The notes beneath the pieces are model-generated. The model had not been told where the DNA came from and made no database searches. It was given only the letters and a program-made list of their open reading frames with translations. Below are positions 51,951 to 63,845 of a stretch of DNA of 64,000 nt, piece by piece (position 1 is the first letter of the stretch; every line of letters starts with the position of its first letter). Source of the DNA: Sepiola atlantica (Eukaryota; Mollusca; Cephalopoda; Sepiida; Sepiolidae); NCBI GenBank assembly GCA_963556195.1, contig OY744533.1, positions 45,432,913 through 45,496,912 of the forward strand, read 5' to 3'. A program made the translations under genes and the position numbers.

Positions 51951-51989
51951 ATTCATGAGTACATACAAAGATTCGGAAGGTCGTTGCTT

Positions 51990-52320
51990 TTCATGTAAGC
52001 ATGACACACAAAATCACACACGCTATTGTATTAATATGTGTTTTCCCGGTCGTCCCCTCCCTACCTCTCTTCCCCTTCCCCTTCCCCTCGAAATGTAGAA
52101 AAAAAATCTTAGAGGTTTGTTGGGATCGAACTATAAACCAGTCGGGCTGAAGTCAAAAATACTATGTCGCTAACCGTTGCGCCAAAGGGAAATACTTGAA
52201 AATGTTTCGAAAATTAGGCGAGTTGAATGTTTTTAAAATCTAGGTGCGGCACACATGCGCAGAGCTTTTGCCGGAAGCGTGACACACGAACACACACACT
52301 ATCGTATTAATATATAGATG
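51990..52320 (-). mobile_element. tRNA-like SINE/dispersed repeat, copy 2
   Basis: On the minus strand, A-box-like ttggcgcaacggttagcg (52170-52187) and B-box-like tagttcgatcccaac (52115-52130). The block runs to gtgcggcacacatgcgcag and cgtattaatatata like 1870-2090. A second terminus (catgacacacaaaatcacac) lies at 52000-52038. Confidence 0.65.
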
Positions 52321-52349
52321 TTATTAATTGTAGGTTGCTGGGGTTTAAA

Positions 52350-52370
52350 TAAATATATATATATATAAAT

Positions 52371-52403
<33 letters not shown>
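52350..52403. repeat. Interrupted (AT)n
   Basis: Three AT tracts separated by aaat. Confidence 0.9.
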
Positions 52404-52429
52404 AGTTATGTATGTGTATATATAATTCT

Positions 52430-52990
52430 ATGTATGATTCACTCCTAATCTACTTAACCGATCATTATGAATTTTGGCACACAGATGATAGGCGTAAGGG
52501 TTGTAATGTGGGCGATATTTAGTTTAATTTTATGCAAAAGGGTAAAGAGAGAGTGGAAGCCTTTTATGAAAATTCAGATACCTCTGATTTGAAATTTTAA
52601 CAATAAGTATTAGACATCAATTAATAAATATTCCCTAAATTTCAGTTTCTTTGGGTATTTTAAAGGGATTTTAGGGAGCATAATATGGGAACAACCTCCC
52701 ATTTGAAAATTAAAATATATCAGGTTTGCATTGAATTTGATCCATAGTCATAAGACAACAATTAAGCAAGATTCGCTGAATTTCAATTTCTTCTTAAGCT
52801 TAAGCCTTTAATTTTAGACATTTTCTAGAATCAAAATCATATAACATATTTTGATCAAAATAGGAATAAGGATTCTATACATAAGGTTTAGTATGATTAT
52901 ATGTTAATTTCTATCTTCATAAGGAGACATACAAGTGGTGCAAAACTGTTCTGTTTCGCAAATTATTTTTACCTGTCCTAGGATGGGTGA
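52430..52990 (-). repeat. Family P, copy 4
   Basis: Full-length inverted copy: tgattcactcctaatctact at the left, atttttacctgtcctaggat at the right, with aaattcagatacctctgatt inside. Confidence 0.8.
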
Positions 52991-53279
52991 ACAGAATAAA
53001 ATAAAAATACCAACAGTTAAATCTTTGAGATAAAAATAGTCAATAATAAGAATTCAAACCAATAAAAAGTCTCCTTTTGAAGCCAAGGTGTTTGCGTGTC
53101 TTTCCTGTGACGCTGCGTGATTGCATTTCTTTTATGTTCTTCTTAAATCAAAATCAATAGAATTTATATTCAGTTCAATGTCGAGCTACCTTCAACTGGA
53201 AGCAGGCTTTTCATTATACCCGTTCATCTGTTGAAAGTTTAATTTCATGGAGCCATTAGCACAGTTTCGGTTTAAATGA
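52990..53279. other. No recognisable gene
   Basis: Unremarkable AT-rich spacer. Confidence 0.35.
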
Positions 53280-53690
53280 GACAGATTGACTTGGACAGAT
53301 ATGAACAGACCAAGATAGATAGATTGTAGATATGAACAAACCAGGATAGATAGATGGTAGATATGAACGGATCGAGATAGATAGATGGTAGATATGAACG
53401 AGGTGACATAAATAGATGGTAGATATAAACCAGGCAAGATAGATAGATGGTAGATATGAACGATCCGAGATAGATAGATGATTGATATAAACAGACTGAG
53501 ATAGATAGATAGATGGTAGATATGAACGGACCGAGATACATAGATGGTAGATATGAACAAGGCGAGATAGATAGATGATTGATATAGACAGACTGAGATA
53601 GATAGATGGTAGATATGAACTGACCGAGATGGATAGATGGTAGATATGAACAAACTGAGATAGATAGATAGATAGATGGTATGTATGAAC
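53280..53690. repeat. ~31-bp GATA-type minisatellite, about 13 units
   Basis: The unit is gatagatagatggtagata followed by tgaacagaccga, with nested (GATA)n expansions. The 170-codon minus frame (YLSISVCLYQSSIY-type) is only this repeat translated. There are no spacers of unique sequence, so this is not a CRISPR array. Confidence 0.95.
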
Positions 53691-53699
53691 AGACTTCTA

Positions 53700-54058
53700 T
53701 ACATATATCAACAGACCGTAATAGGTAGCAGTAAACAGTGTGAGAAAGAAATTAACAGAATTAAATCGATATGAATTCCGAAAAAGATAGAAAAAAAAAA
53801 CAGTATTATTAAAATATAGAAAAGCTGTAGTTCCGTGTTCAAATGCAGTCAAAGCAATCAAGATTATAAACGCTGATTTTCTAGGATGGCTGAACTTTCC
53901 CATTGTAAAATTTGGTGCAAAGAAATCATTTTTTTTTTTTCTCAGATAAAGCTAAATGTAGGAATCCACACTTCAATACTCTTCGCTTAAATGCAAATTC
54001 AATAAGCACACGTTTAAATGTTCATTACTCTCGAGCAACGCCGGGTAATGGCAACTAG

Positions 54059-54059
<1 letters not shown>
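53700..54059. other. Spacer ending in a CTAG-type terminus
   Basis: Ends ctctcgagcaacgccgggta, atggcaactagta (54028-54060), an inverted relative of the terminus at 10427. Confidence 0.4.

Positions 54060-54123
<64 letters not shown>
54060..54123. repeat. (AT)n microsatellite
   Basis: About 64 bp of AT with one phase slip. Confidence 0.95.
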
Positions 54124-54124
<1 letters not shown>

Positions 54125-54141
54125 ATTAACTTGTTACAAAT

Positions 54142-54659
54142 ATCCAGGGGGTATAAATCCGAAGGAAGTTGAAACCGGGTTTATGAGAGTGCTCAATGAA
54201 AATTCAGAGCAAAATATATTTTTTTGTTGGTGATTTTATTCCATTAATTGTGACAAAATATATGCTGTTTCATTAACGCTCGCAAAGAACGTCAACTCTT
54301 CAAGCCATAATGGAATCAAATGGCAAAGATTTTAAATTCAACCTCAACCGGAAATTGAAGATGCATTAGAGGGAGGAGGGACAGAGATGGAGCTCTGCCT
54401 ATAACAGGGACATGAGAAGGGAGGGGGGAACATGACTTGTTGGGGTCTCCCCCCCCCCCTCTCTTCTCATGTCCCCGTTATAGGCAGAGCTCCATCTCTG
54501 TCCCCCCTCCATCTAATGCATCTTCAATTTCCGGTTGAGGTTGAATTTAAAATCTTTGCCATTTGATTCCATTATAGCTTGAAGAGTTGACGTTCTTTGC
54601 GAGCGTTAATGAAACAGCATATATTTTGTCGCAATTAATGGAATAAAATCACCAACAAA

Positions 54660-54665
<6 letters not shown>
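54142..54665. repeat. Conserved leader plus 450-bp hairpin, family H3-like
   Basis: The leader 54142-54213 (ataaatccgaaggaagttga, aaccgggtttatgagagtgc) resembles 17718-17805. Arms of about 210 bp meet near 54440: gttggtgattttattccatt pairs with aatggaataaaatcaccaac, and gacagagatggagctctgcc pairs with ggcagagctccatctctgtc. Few mismatches. (AT)n follows at 54659. Confidence 0.85.
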
Positions 54666-54689
<24 letters not shown>

Positions 54690-54691
<2 letters not shown>

Positions 54692-55477
54692 TATATAAAA
54701 GACACATTTTTATTTATAATAGTAAAGTGCTAAGAAAAGCCACATTTTATTTATTATTATTATAAAGCTCCATTCTAAAGGATATTGAGCCCTTTCTGCA
54801 TGCAAGGCTTGCTGCTTTGATTTGGTTCGATTCTGATTTTGAAAAGTATATTTTCATATCTATGTATGTGAGTGTGAGTGTTTGTTTCTGTTACTACCTG
54901 TCTATATACCTACCTTTCTATGTTACATATTATGATACGTAAACACTAAACACATATAATTTCCATGGGTACAACAACAATCTAACATGTAAAGTTATCT
55001 TGTCAGATTTTAAAAAGTTGGACCTAAATAGCATTTAAGCTGACATATCAAACTTTGATTCAGACTAGCCGATTTTCAATTGTTATTGTTCTACCATGTT
55101 ATTGGCACTATAATAACATACTTTGCTAGAGTTTATTTTAAAATTCATGTATTCCTGTCCATAAAACTGGTACTAATATGAAAAAAAATTCAATTATGAC
55201 TGAAAAATCAAAATCAGCAATGTTTAACTGAAGAATATAAAAAGAATTGTCTCCCTTACAACTAAAAAATTATTTCTGTTTCTATATAAGTTTAAAAAAT
55301 GTGAAAACAAAAATTAAAAACTAATATGACTTCAATGCATCAAGGGCTAATAATAATAAATATGAATATCCTTAAAGCTCAAAATATAAAAGGTGTGATT
55401 CAAAGATAATTTTAAACTTTCACCTAGCATAGACGAATGTTTCAGCTAGTTTATTAATTTATAAATATATTTTAAAT
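54690..55477. other. No recognisable gene
   Basis: AT-rich; a ttgattcagactagccgatt region has weak relation to 15470 and 15990. No frame. Confidence 0.4.
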
Positions 55478-56015
55478 GTACTAGAAGAATACCCGTCCCA
55501 GACAGAACAGTTCTGCACCAATTTTATGTCCAAGACATGATGCTACTAAATCTTATGTCTAGAATCTTTATTCCAATTTTGATCAAAATCCATTACATGA
55601 TTTTGATTCTAGAAACTGAAAGGCTTAAACTTAAGGGGTCTTAATAAGAAATTAAAATTTAGGTAATCTTGCTCAACTGGTGTCTAATGATTATGGATCA
55701 AATTTAATGCAAATCTGAAATATTTTAATTTGCAAATGGGAGGCTGTGTCCATATTATTCCCCCTAAAAGCCCTTTAAAATACTCCATAGAAACTGAAAT
55801 ATGGGGAATATTTATTAATTGATGTGTAATACCTATTGTTAAAATTTCACAAAAATCGGATGTATCTAAATTTTCAAAGGGCTTCCACTTCCTGTTTGCC
55901 CCCTTTTTCTTAAATTAAACTAACCATAACCCACATTACTCACCCTTACGTCTAGCAGCTGTGTTCCAAAATTAATAATGATCAGTTAATTAGTTTTGGA
56001 GTGAATCCTGTACAT
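55478..56015 (+). repeat. Family P, copy 5
   Basis: Starts tactagaagaatacccgtcc, ends cagctgtgttccaaaattaa, tagttttggagtgaatcctg. Confidence 0.85.
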
Positions 56016-57110
56016 ATAAATATATGCACATACCTAACTTTATATAGTTAGAGATATAAATATGTATGTATGCATACTTGTTTCTTCACAACTCCTATCC
56101 AACCAACATTTCTCAAAATCTGGACGTTTTTTGCTAAGATGAAAAAGGTTTGTTGGCCACCCAATGTAGCCTTATCTGCCTGGTTCGCCAAATGCGAAAG
56201 AAAGACATAAATAAAAAGCAGCAAAACTTTTTGCAACACGTGTTGAGGAATGTAAAATCTGTTAGAAACGTGTTAACATTTTGGTGGAGTAAAAGAAAAT
56301 TATACCGTTTTTTTAGTCGGCATGAGATGTAACAGTTTTGCATCGAGCCTAGTTTTGGATTTTTGGACGAAGGAAACCGACTTTTTATTCGGCTTTTTCC
56401 GGCCGTCTATGTAAACATCTCAAAAACTACTGACGCCAAGTCGATTTTAGCTTGGGTTCTAATATGGAAAAGTACCAAATAACTCATCTCCCAAGCTCTG
56501 TGGTAAATCTTTGTTTACGTTTTTACTAACAATGTAACCACATCTCCTGGGTGAGAAAAAAGAAGCATCATGTATAACATACTATGGGAAAAAACCTCCA
56601 GTATTAAAAAATATAATCTTATATATGAGAAGCAAACAATTGATTGTTTTTAAGATACAAGTACAGTATTTTCAATAATCACATTGTAATAATTACGTAT
56701 ATAGAGGAGTATTAGAAAGCTATCACAATGCAAGAAATGGAAATATGTCGGTAGTGAGAAGGAGGACAAAAACGAAGTGAATTTTTTCATAGTAAAACTT
56801 GTTTAATCAACACTTCTACACAGTGATCTAGTGTGTGTAACCGTGTTCCATAATATATTTCGAGTTAAGACCTCTTTATCAAATCGTGAGTGTTTCAAAT
56901 ATCCTGAAACTCGTGTGGACTGGTAATGTTGATTTTATGGCTGTACTTACATTTTTTTAAAGTCAATCTTTTCATTTTAGAGTGGATAAAGTGCGTCAGA
57001 AAAGAATAGAAGAATCACTCATTTAGCCAAAAATGGAGCTGCTTGTGCGAGATAAAAAGACCCCTTCGAACCAGCAAAAGAGTTCTGTAAATCTCTCTCT
57101 ATATATATAT
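56016..57110. other. No recognisable gene
   Basis: Overlapping short frames near 56048-56343 are on both strands and share no motif. 56430-56470 (gtcgattttagcttgggttc) is an inverted match to 44565-44585. Confidence 0.4.
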
Positions 57111-57117
57111 ATAGATA

Positions 57118-59575
57118 ATTTTTTTTATAGTAATGAGTCACAGCTTATCAAGGCCTGAAAGCAACTCGAGGATAAGGGTTAATGAAATTGTTAGTTGGTG
57201 ATGAACAACACCTTTGAGAGGATTGGAAACTTCAGAATTTGATTATTTAAGTGGGCGGCTCGACAAGAATTTGTTAACATTGGACAAACAAACAACAATG
57301 TTGTAGTCAGCTGGGAACCAGTCCCATAGTATTGTATTCCACAGATGGGAAGTTCTTGGAATTTTATTCATGATAGTTCCGTTTCGTTTTAGGTACACAG
57401 AGAAAGAAAAGAATAATTCTTTATAGTGATTGACGCTAGAGGAATTTTGCTGTGAATATTTTACATGGCGGAACCAGAGATTGGAGCTTAATTGAGCACC
57501 TACCATGAAAATAATGATAGAGTAGAGAAAGACTAGCAACGTCTCTTCTGTGAGAAAGGAGCTGAAAAAAAGAGATCATCCTCCACCAGATTTCAAAGTA
57601 GATTCTGTACTCTATCAAGGCAGGAGAGAGTATTCTGAGTGACACCTCCCTAGATGTGGCAACAATTCTCCATCTTAGGACGTATCTAGCTCTTGTATAG
57701 GTAAAGGATTGTGTCAGGAATGAGATACTTTCTGAAGCCGTAGAAAGATTCAACCATTTTTCCTGTGACTTCAGTAATGAATTTGATGTAAGTCTTCTAT
57801 TGCAGGTTTGGAGTAAAGGTTAGTCTTCGGAGCTTGTCAAAGCAGGGGCTACTTCAAGGAAAGAACCATTCATTTCAATTCGAGAAATGTGAGAATCCAA
57901 ACGATGCTGATGAAAGGAGAAAAGCTTGGGTTTAGAGGTATTAAGAATAACAAGCCACCCTTTTTGCGCATTGCACCATGTGCTCCAGGTCAGAAGAAAG
58001 AAAATCAGAAAGATCTTGATCATCAATGCTCTTCGAAGTGCTGCTGTCGATAGTTGTGTCATCTGTATAGATGTTAACAAATGATCTCACAATATGATTT
58101 TGAAAATTATTAATGAATATCAAGAAGAGGGTTGGACTTAGTATCGATCCTTGAAGCACGCTGGCAGTGATACTATGTACTTCTGACTTCTGCCCATCAA
58201 CAACTACTTTTACAGACCTAGCTGAGAGAAACGATTTGATGATTAAGAGGACATTTCCATATATTCTATAGCTACTAAGCTTGTGAAGCAAACCTTTATG
58301 CCAAACCTTATCGAAGGCCTTTTATATATCAAGAGCCATCACCCTAGAAACAAAACCCCCGTCGATAGCTTCACTGATCCTGTGTGATATTACAGTCAGC
58401 ACGTTAGCGGTTGATATTGTAGGACGAAATCCATATTGCTTGTCATTAAGTAGATTGTTTTAGCTGCGGTGGTTGACAACTGCTGTATTTATCACAGATT
58501 AAAGCAACTTACTCATGATGCGCAGGAGACTGACAGGTGTGTACCGAAATGCAGAAGACAGATCCCCATTATTTTTAAATATTGGGCAGATTGACAAAGT
58601 TTTCAAAGGTGATGGAAAGCATTTCTCCTTTAAGCAACGATTGAACAGTTTCTTTAGCACTATGACTCAGGTGTTTTCAAGACCAGTTGTCTTGCTAGCA
58701 TCCAGGTTCTTGATAAGTTTGCAACATCCCGGACTGATATATAGATGTCGTTCAAACCGTTTACAGGTTAGGAAGGAAATCTGGAGAGAGGAGGCCCTGA
58801 TCACAAAAGGTGTAATTTGACGCAAAGTTCTTTGCAAAAAGTTTGCCTTTATCAGATGCTGAGAAAATCCTCTCTGATCCATTGATGAAGGTTGGAATAG
58901 AGGTATTACATTTGTTTAGAAGCCTGTTTGTTATTTGCCAAAAACTTGTGGGAACGAAACCTCTGCCTGGCCACTCTAGATTTAATAGATTGCAGGCAGT
59001 CCTAAAGGTGGCTTTGGTTTCAGAGCATTCTGTTGAAAGCAATTGAAATAGTAATTTCTGTGAGCAATGGCGATTGCACATTTAAGGTTGTATCATGGCT
59101 GGCTGTTTTGTCTTTGTTGAAATCTTTTAGACGGTATAAGGCTCTCCAAATCAGCAATTAACCAGTCAGTTATATCGAATGCGATACAGAACACATTCTT
59201 TTTCAAAATAGACTGTAGAAGAATTTCAGATATGAAAGATCTGAAGCTATCCCAATCAGTTCTCAATTCTGAGATGGAAAGGGACATTGCTGGTTTTAAT
59301 AAACTTCGATTTGATCTTAATTGAGACAACTGAATGGTCAGAGGATCTAAGAGGAGACAGGACAATAGATGTGCACTGTTCAGGGCAACTTGTCAGGAAA
59401 AGGTTAAGACGGCTTGCAAAATGTTTGATCGTATGCAAGTGAAAAATCTAGCCATTCAGTATTGTGAACATTAAAGTCACCACAGACATGAATGATATCA
59501 GAACGATGAACAGATATGATGTAGTCAATTTTTCCAGAGATACTCTCAATGACAGTAATTTCAATTAATACTATA
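57118..59575 (-). mobile_element. LINE family X, long decayed copy (EN-RT-tail)
   Basis: On the minus strand, from 59575 to 57118: endonuclease pieces HVCGDFNVHNTEW (GDFN motif) and SSDHSVVSI (SDH motif); a linker with FWQITNRLLNKCNTSIPTFI; RT with AFDKVWHKGLLHKLSSYRIY, SVLQGSILSPTLFLIFIN and YTDDTT; and the C-terminal YFHGRCS, PRTSHLWNT. The 3' UTR to 57118 equals that of 29130. Endonuclease motifs place it among APE-type LINEs. Missing the N-terminal part of the endonuclease and ORF1. Confidence 0.8.
57940..58330 (-). pseudogene. LINE X reverse transcriptase core
   Basis: The 58291-57941 frame spans the RT palm. YTDD replaces the usual YADD, and the strand-transfer block reads SVLQGSILSP where PQG is normal. 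It continues in a shifted frame as GWLVILNTSKPKLFSFHQHR and ISRIEMNGSFLEVAPAL (58080-57820). Several frameshifts; not functional. Confidence 0.75.
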
Positions 59576-59765
59576 GATTAGTTTGATCTTTCATTAATAC
59601 CTTCTGTTTCACGGAAACACTGGAAAGTCAACCCGCAGGGTAGAGATACTGAATATAACCGATTCGATCATATTCGTTATCTTTAACACTGTGGGCTGAG
59701 TTTCCAGTGTTTCCGTGAAACAGAAGGTATCGATGGAAGATCATACTAATGCATAGTGTCAATTG
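59557..59765. repeat. Hairpin family H1, second copy
   Basis: The arms taccttctgtttcacggaaa and tttccgtgaaacagaaggta enclose ~110 bp. Outer arms extend to aattaatactat and catagtgtcaatt. Homologous to 2904-3167. Confidence 0.75.
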
Positions 59766-59839
59766 AAATAAAACAATATACATGCTCTTGCATAAGTAAT
59801 TGAGCACTCTCTTCTTTTCTCCTATAACACAAAATTACA

Positions 59840-60069
59840 CTCTACACAGCCGTTTCATCCTGAGAAACTACACAAGCAGACTTATACTAGTGAATTAATG
59901 AGATGTCTTTTTGCAAAGCAATATGCAAATTAGTTATCCTTAGGACGTCAATGGCATACACATCATCAGTATATTAGAAAGCTATTGTCCTTCTATTTTG
60001 AATACGAATTTGGCGTTTTAATCTCACTGCCAGTGCATTAAATGGCCCAGCTTTATAAATAATAAAATC

Positions 60070-60128
<59 letters not shown>

Positions 60129-60300
60129 AGCAGCATTTTTTTCTTTTAACCATATTTTGTTAAATATGATGGACAGTGAGAACATACTAAAATGTCCATA
60201 ATTCTAACACTAGTACCTTATTAATACTATAACCATCACGTGATTCCAGCCAAAACTACTTATAAATATCTAAGCATCATGTTCTTTACTCGATAACCAC
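59840..60300. other. No recognisable gene; (AT)n at 60078-60125
   Basis: AT-rich flanks of a microsatellite. Confidence 0.4.
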
Positions 60301-60302
60301 CC

Positions 60303-60428
60303 CTGAAGATGGATCCAAACAGATCTGAAAGTACTAGGGATATAAGCGAATACGGCAGATACATCGGCCAGTTCCCACATGAAACCACAGAAATATGCAG
60401 ACATAAATTGTCTGTCATATTTAACGAA
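60303..60428 (+). other. Hammerhead-like core followed by short ORF fragment
   Basis: CTGAAGA (60303-60309), a GGATC/GATCT 5-bp stem with 6-nt loop, then GAAA (60327-60330). The frame that follows contains IGQFPHETTEICRHKLSVIF before (AT)n. The arrangement motif, short frame, microsatellite parallels 35836-36025, but the peptide similarity is very weak. Confidence 0.35.
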
Positions 60429-60441
60429 ATTATATATATAC

Positions 60442-60442
<1 letters not shown>

Positions 60443-60504
<62 letters not shown>
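60443..60504. repeat. (AT)n microsatellite
   Basis: About 60 bp of AT. Confidence 0.95.
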
Positions 60505-60508
<4 letters not shown>

Positions 60509-60589
60509 TAGCAAAGAACCTTTAAAAAAGAGTTATGGTTTTTAAAATAGAAATACTTAGATAAGAGATATAGAGAATGTAAATAAAAG

Positions 60590-60675
60590 ATATAGAGAGA
60601 AGAGAAAAAGGAGAGAGAAAAGAGAAGTGTGAGACAGAGAGAAGAAAAAGGAGAGAAAGAGACAGAGAGAAGATT
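60590..60675. repeat. Purine tract (GAGA/GAAAAGG)
   Basis: About 85 bp nearly free of pyrimidines on the plus strand. Confidence 0.85.
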
Positions 60676-60699
60676 ATTCTATTTATCATATTTACGGTG

Positions 60700-61239
60700 T
60701 AAAAAGAAAACAGGGAAAACTTGTTTTGATAAATTATCAATTAAGGGGAAGAATCTAAAAAAGTAATATTCAAGGAGCAACAAAAAATACTCATGTATAT
60801 TCAATTGCAAAGTCAACGAGTGAACAAATAAGCAGAAGATCCAATCTAACCTGATCAGATTTCTGAACATGACATACTTCGAAGGACACTGATATAAAAA
60901 CTCAGCCTATCATTTGTAGAGGCAGCAATTACTTCTGCAATCATTTAACATTTTTAAAAAAGACTGGCTCCACTAATTTCAGCACAGGCTGTAGTAATAG
61001 TAGAGTAAGAATGATAATCGTCTTTAATGTGAAATGTTGAATTATATCTTTTTTTCATTTGCTAGGCAAGGTGTTGCCAAGGGAGGTAATACAGGAAATT
61101 ATTGAGACTTCAGAATTTAATAAAAAGTGTTAACTTGTTACTTCCTATCAGTGTTCATTTACACATTTGGTTACAATTTTTGTTAACTGCTAATATGATG
61201 GTTCAGAATTTTTTAAATAAAGATTAATATTATTTACCT
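60700..61239. other. No recognisable gene
   Basis: 61050-61140 (gcaaggtgttgccaagggag) has no match elsewhere in the window that I noticed. Confidence 0.35.
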
Positions 61240-61445
61240 CCTTGTTAGGAGGTTACACACAAGGTCAGGTGTGTGTTTTTTTGAGAAGCCAGCGCACTAA
61301 AATAAGCGCACTCTGGCCTACAAAAAATACCTGAGCAGCCCCGTTAACATTTCCCGGTAGGGGCACCTCAGGCGATTAGCAATAAACTAACCCCTTTTCA
61401 GAGAGAATGTAAAACCTGGGAGGGTGGACCTCTGAGGACTGAACA
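61240..61445 (-). repeat. Dispersed repeat family R, copy 3
   Basis: gagaagccagcgcactaaaa, gcactctggcc, ttcccggtaggggcacctca and ggcgattagcaataaac. Diverges from the 51.8-kb copy before its U2-like head. Confidence 0.7.
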
Positions 61446-61494
61446 AAACCATACCTCATCTCAACAGCAACAAAGCCACTATCAAGAATTGATA

Positions 61495-61765
61495 ATTTCT
61501 ATTTTGGGGATTATTCAGACTACTGTTCTTATTTGGGATGTTATTCATACAAACTTTCAGCCGATGTAACCTCCTACCTTCTTCAAGTGTGTCTCGTCGA
61601 ACTCAGAAATCTGTATGTCGAACGGAACCCTCTATTTAATCCACAAGGGTAGCTTTCGTCAGTCATAACCGGGTAGAAGTCTTAAGTAATTCCTAATTGT
61701 ATTCTTAGTATCGCCTGTACTGAGGATTGAACCTTCAACCTCCAGAAGACTGTCACTTATAACTT
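61495..61765 (-). mobile_element. tRNA-SINE family S, copy 3
   Basis: On the minus strand: B-box-like aggttcaatcctcag (61722-61736), the shared body gaattacttaagacttctac, and the tail gttacatcggctgaaagttt. Opposite orientation to 6313 and 44215. Confidence 0.7.
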
Positions 61766-61769
61766 TGTG

Positions 61770-62240
61770 GAAGACCTTTTTCGACACTGAAAAGGTGCAC
61801 TACTCTAGTGAGTGGAGAACCGCAAAAGTCTAAAGTGTACAGGTTTGGCGAGCCGTACACTTATCCAGCCCTGAATGATGCCTTTAGCAATTACTTCAGT
61901 ATAATCTACTAAGCAACATATTTGATGACACAATAAAAAATTGACTTCTGGGATGAATTTTGTTCTCAAGCATGTGGCGAAACTCTCTAGAGTATACACA
62001 TGGATGAATGGAATAACATTGGCCTGTGTTTCAAAACATTTTTTCAATGGTCAAAAGTTTTCTAACTTATGTAGGATTATTTATGGTCTTTTGTTTAAAC
62101 TTATGACCCCACTTGGGTCAATCTGCATAGTACGGGGGGGGGGAATCATTCCTTTCACGTTATCAGCTCTAATAGATTATAAATAGTTAACAAACTCACA
62201 CGAACAAACAGGAATAGTTTAAATAACTATTTTATTCTCT
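61770..62240. other. No recognisable gene
   Basis: Two short frames (61805-62047 -, 61941-62186 +) overlap each other and show no motif. Confidence 0.35.
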
Positions 62241-62244
62241 CTTT

Positions 62245-62460
62245 TCAGGTTTGTTATTGCTGTGGTCATGTGGTTCTTCCAGATGACATATCGTGCTTAT
62301 TTTGAAGTCAAACATCCGTTTGTGTATCGTACTTTTCTTTGTAACTATTAGAAATTTTCTGTAAATTTTCTGTGAATAAATCAGTACAAAATTTGCTATT
62401 TTGTTTTCATTCATCTTCAAGTAGATCATAATATAGGAATTTCTGATATGGGTTTATATT
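62245..62460 (+). repeat. Dispersed segment with ~116-bp extra block, copy 1
   Basis: gtggttcttccagatgacat, cgtgcttattttgaagtcaa and catcc, then about 116 bp absent from the copy at 63738-63845, then agtagatcataatataggaa. Confidence 0.65.
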
Positions 62461-62685
62461 TTATAAGTATAAATCCGAAGTTTTGAGCCGGTTTTAAAAG
62501 CCAATATTGATCATATATATATATATGTCAAGTGTTAAGCTCAATGGATATTAGACGCTTCATTAATGATTCCAAAACAATTATAAATTAAGATATTTTA
62601 CGACAAAATTTTTTTTTGCTTGATACGAAATCTTGTTTTTGTGGGATAATATTTAAATTAATATATGTATACTGATAGCTGATGA

Positions 62686-62687
<2 letters not shown>

Positions 62688-62745
<58 letters not shown>
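62688..62745. repeat. (AT)n microsatellite
   Basis: About 58 bp of AT. Confidence 0.95.
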
Positions 62746-62749
<4 letters not shown>

Positions 62750-63389
62750 GAACGAATGTGAAAGTTGGGCTCATTTCTCACTTTAACAGTGAGATGAAAA
62801 CAACTTATTTCAAGTTAATTCAATTTTACCCAATAGTAGCACCCTATCAATTTTATATACTGCTGATGAATATGGATCTCAGTAGTAAAGTAAACTAATT
62901 TGCATATTGCCGTACAAAACGATACCTTATTAATTAACTATACTTTGTTATTGTTTTTTTTAATTCAATGATTGGTTGTGATTTTAATATAACAAATAGT
63001 TTTGTTTGGGAATATTGGTTTATTTTGTGACAAATGTTTAGCAAGTCAATAGCATTTAGAAATGCTAATGATGGTGGGTTCTCTCCTTCTTGCTTATGAT
63101 GGCAAGACAATTGTTTATGCACAACTATTGTGTTTCTTTCAAAGCCCCCCCCACACACACACACACACTCACCATCGCCTAGGCCAAATTGGTTTCTTCT
63201 TTCTTTTCTTTTCTTTACGGTCATATTTAAAAGATAAATAAATGGTTATCAAAATCATCAAAATGTTAATGATTATCTATCTATATAAATAAATGCGAGT
63301 GTTTTTTTTGTGTTTGCAACAATGAAATGTTTATTACTTAAAAGTCTAGTTTCTATTATTTTAAGCAGAGAACTTTGCAAAGTCATCTC

Positions 63390-63390
<1 letters not shown>
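62750..63390. other. No recognisable gene
   Basis: AT-rich with a (CA)n patch at 63149-63170 and a dispersed-repeat start (tctatctatataaataaatg) at 63275. Confidence 0.4.

Positions 63391-63391
<1 letters not shown>

Positions 63392-63423
<32 letters not shown>
63392..63423. repeat. (AT)n microsatellite
   Basis: About 32 bp of AT. Confidence 0.95.
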
Positions 63424-63435
<12 letters not shown>

Positions 63436-63737
63436 ATATGAAACATTGGGCTGCGTTTCAAAACTTTCTTTTTGAAAGGTGAAGGTTCTTTTTGCATGTT
63501 GAATTTAAAAAATCATTTACTTTTGTCAGGTCTGATTTCTAAGATATGCTCATTTTATTCCAGTATATTTTTTCCAGGATAGCCCCAAGAGTTGGTGAGC
63601 TCTATTTTTGCGGCAGCTGAAGTCATTGGTAACTTTAAATAACTAGTTTTATTTTTTTCATTTTTTATATCTAAATTTGTATTACAATGGATCGGAAGTT
63701 TAAGAATAGTCCTAGTAGGTTATATTACATCTGCAGA

Positions 63738-63845
63738 TGCGTGGTTATTCCAGAAGAATTATGTGAAAAAGTCATATCATGCTTATTTTGGAGTCAAATA
63801 TCCATGAGTAGATCAGAATATAGGAATTTCTGGTATGAGCTTAAA
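63738..63845 (+). repeat. Dispersed segment, copy 2 (without the extra block)
   Basis: gtggttattccagaagaatt, catgcttattttggagtcaa, atatccatgagtagatcaga and atataggaatttctgg align to 62265-62455 minus its insert. Confidence 0.65.

Noticed and set aside
53192..53704. 170-codon frame and a regular array that might suggest CRISPR
   Set aside because: The unit repeats without unique spacers and contains nested GATA runs; it is a minisatellite.
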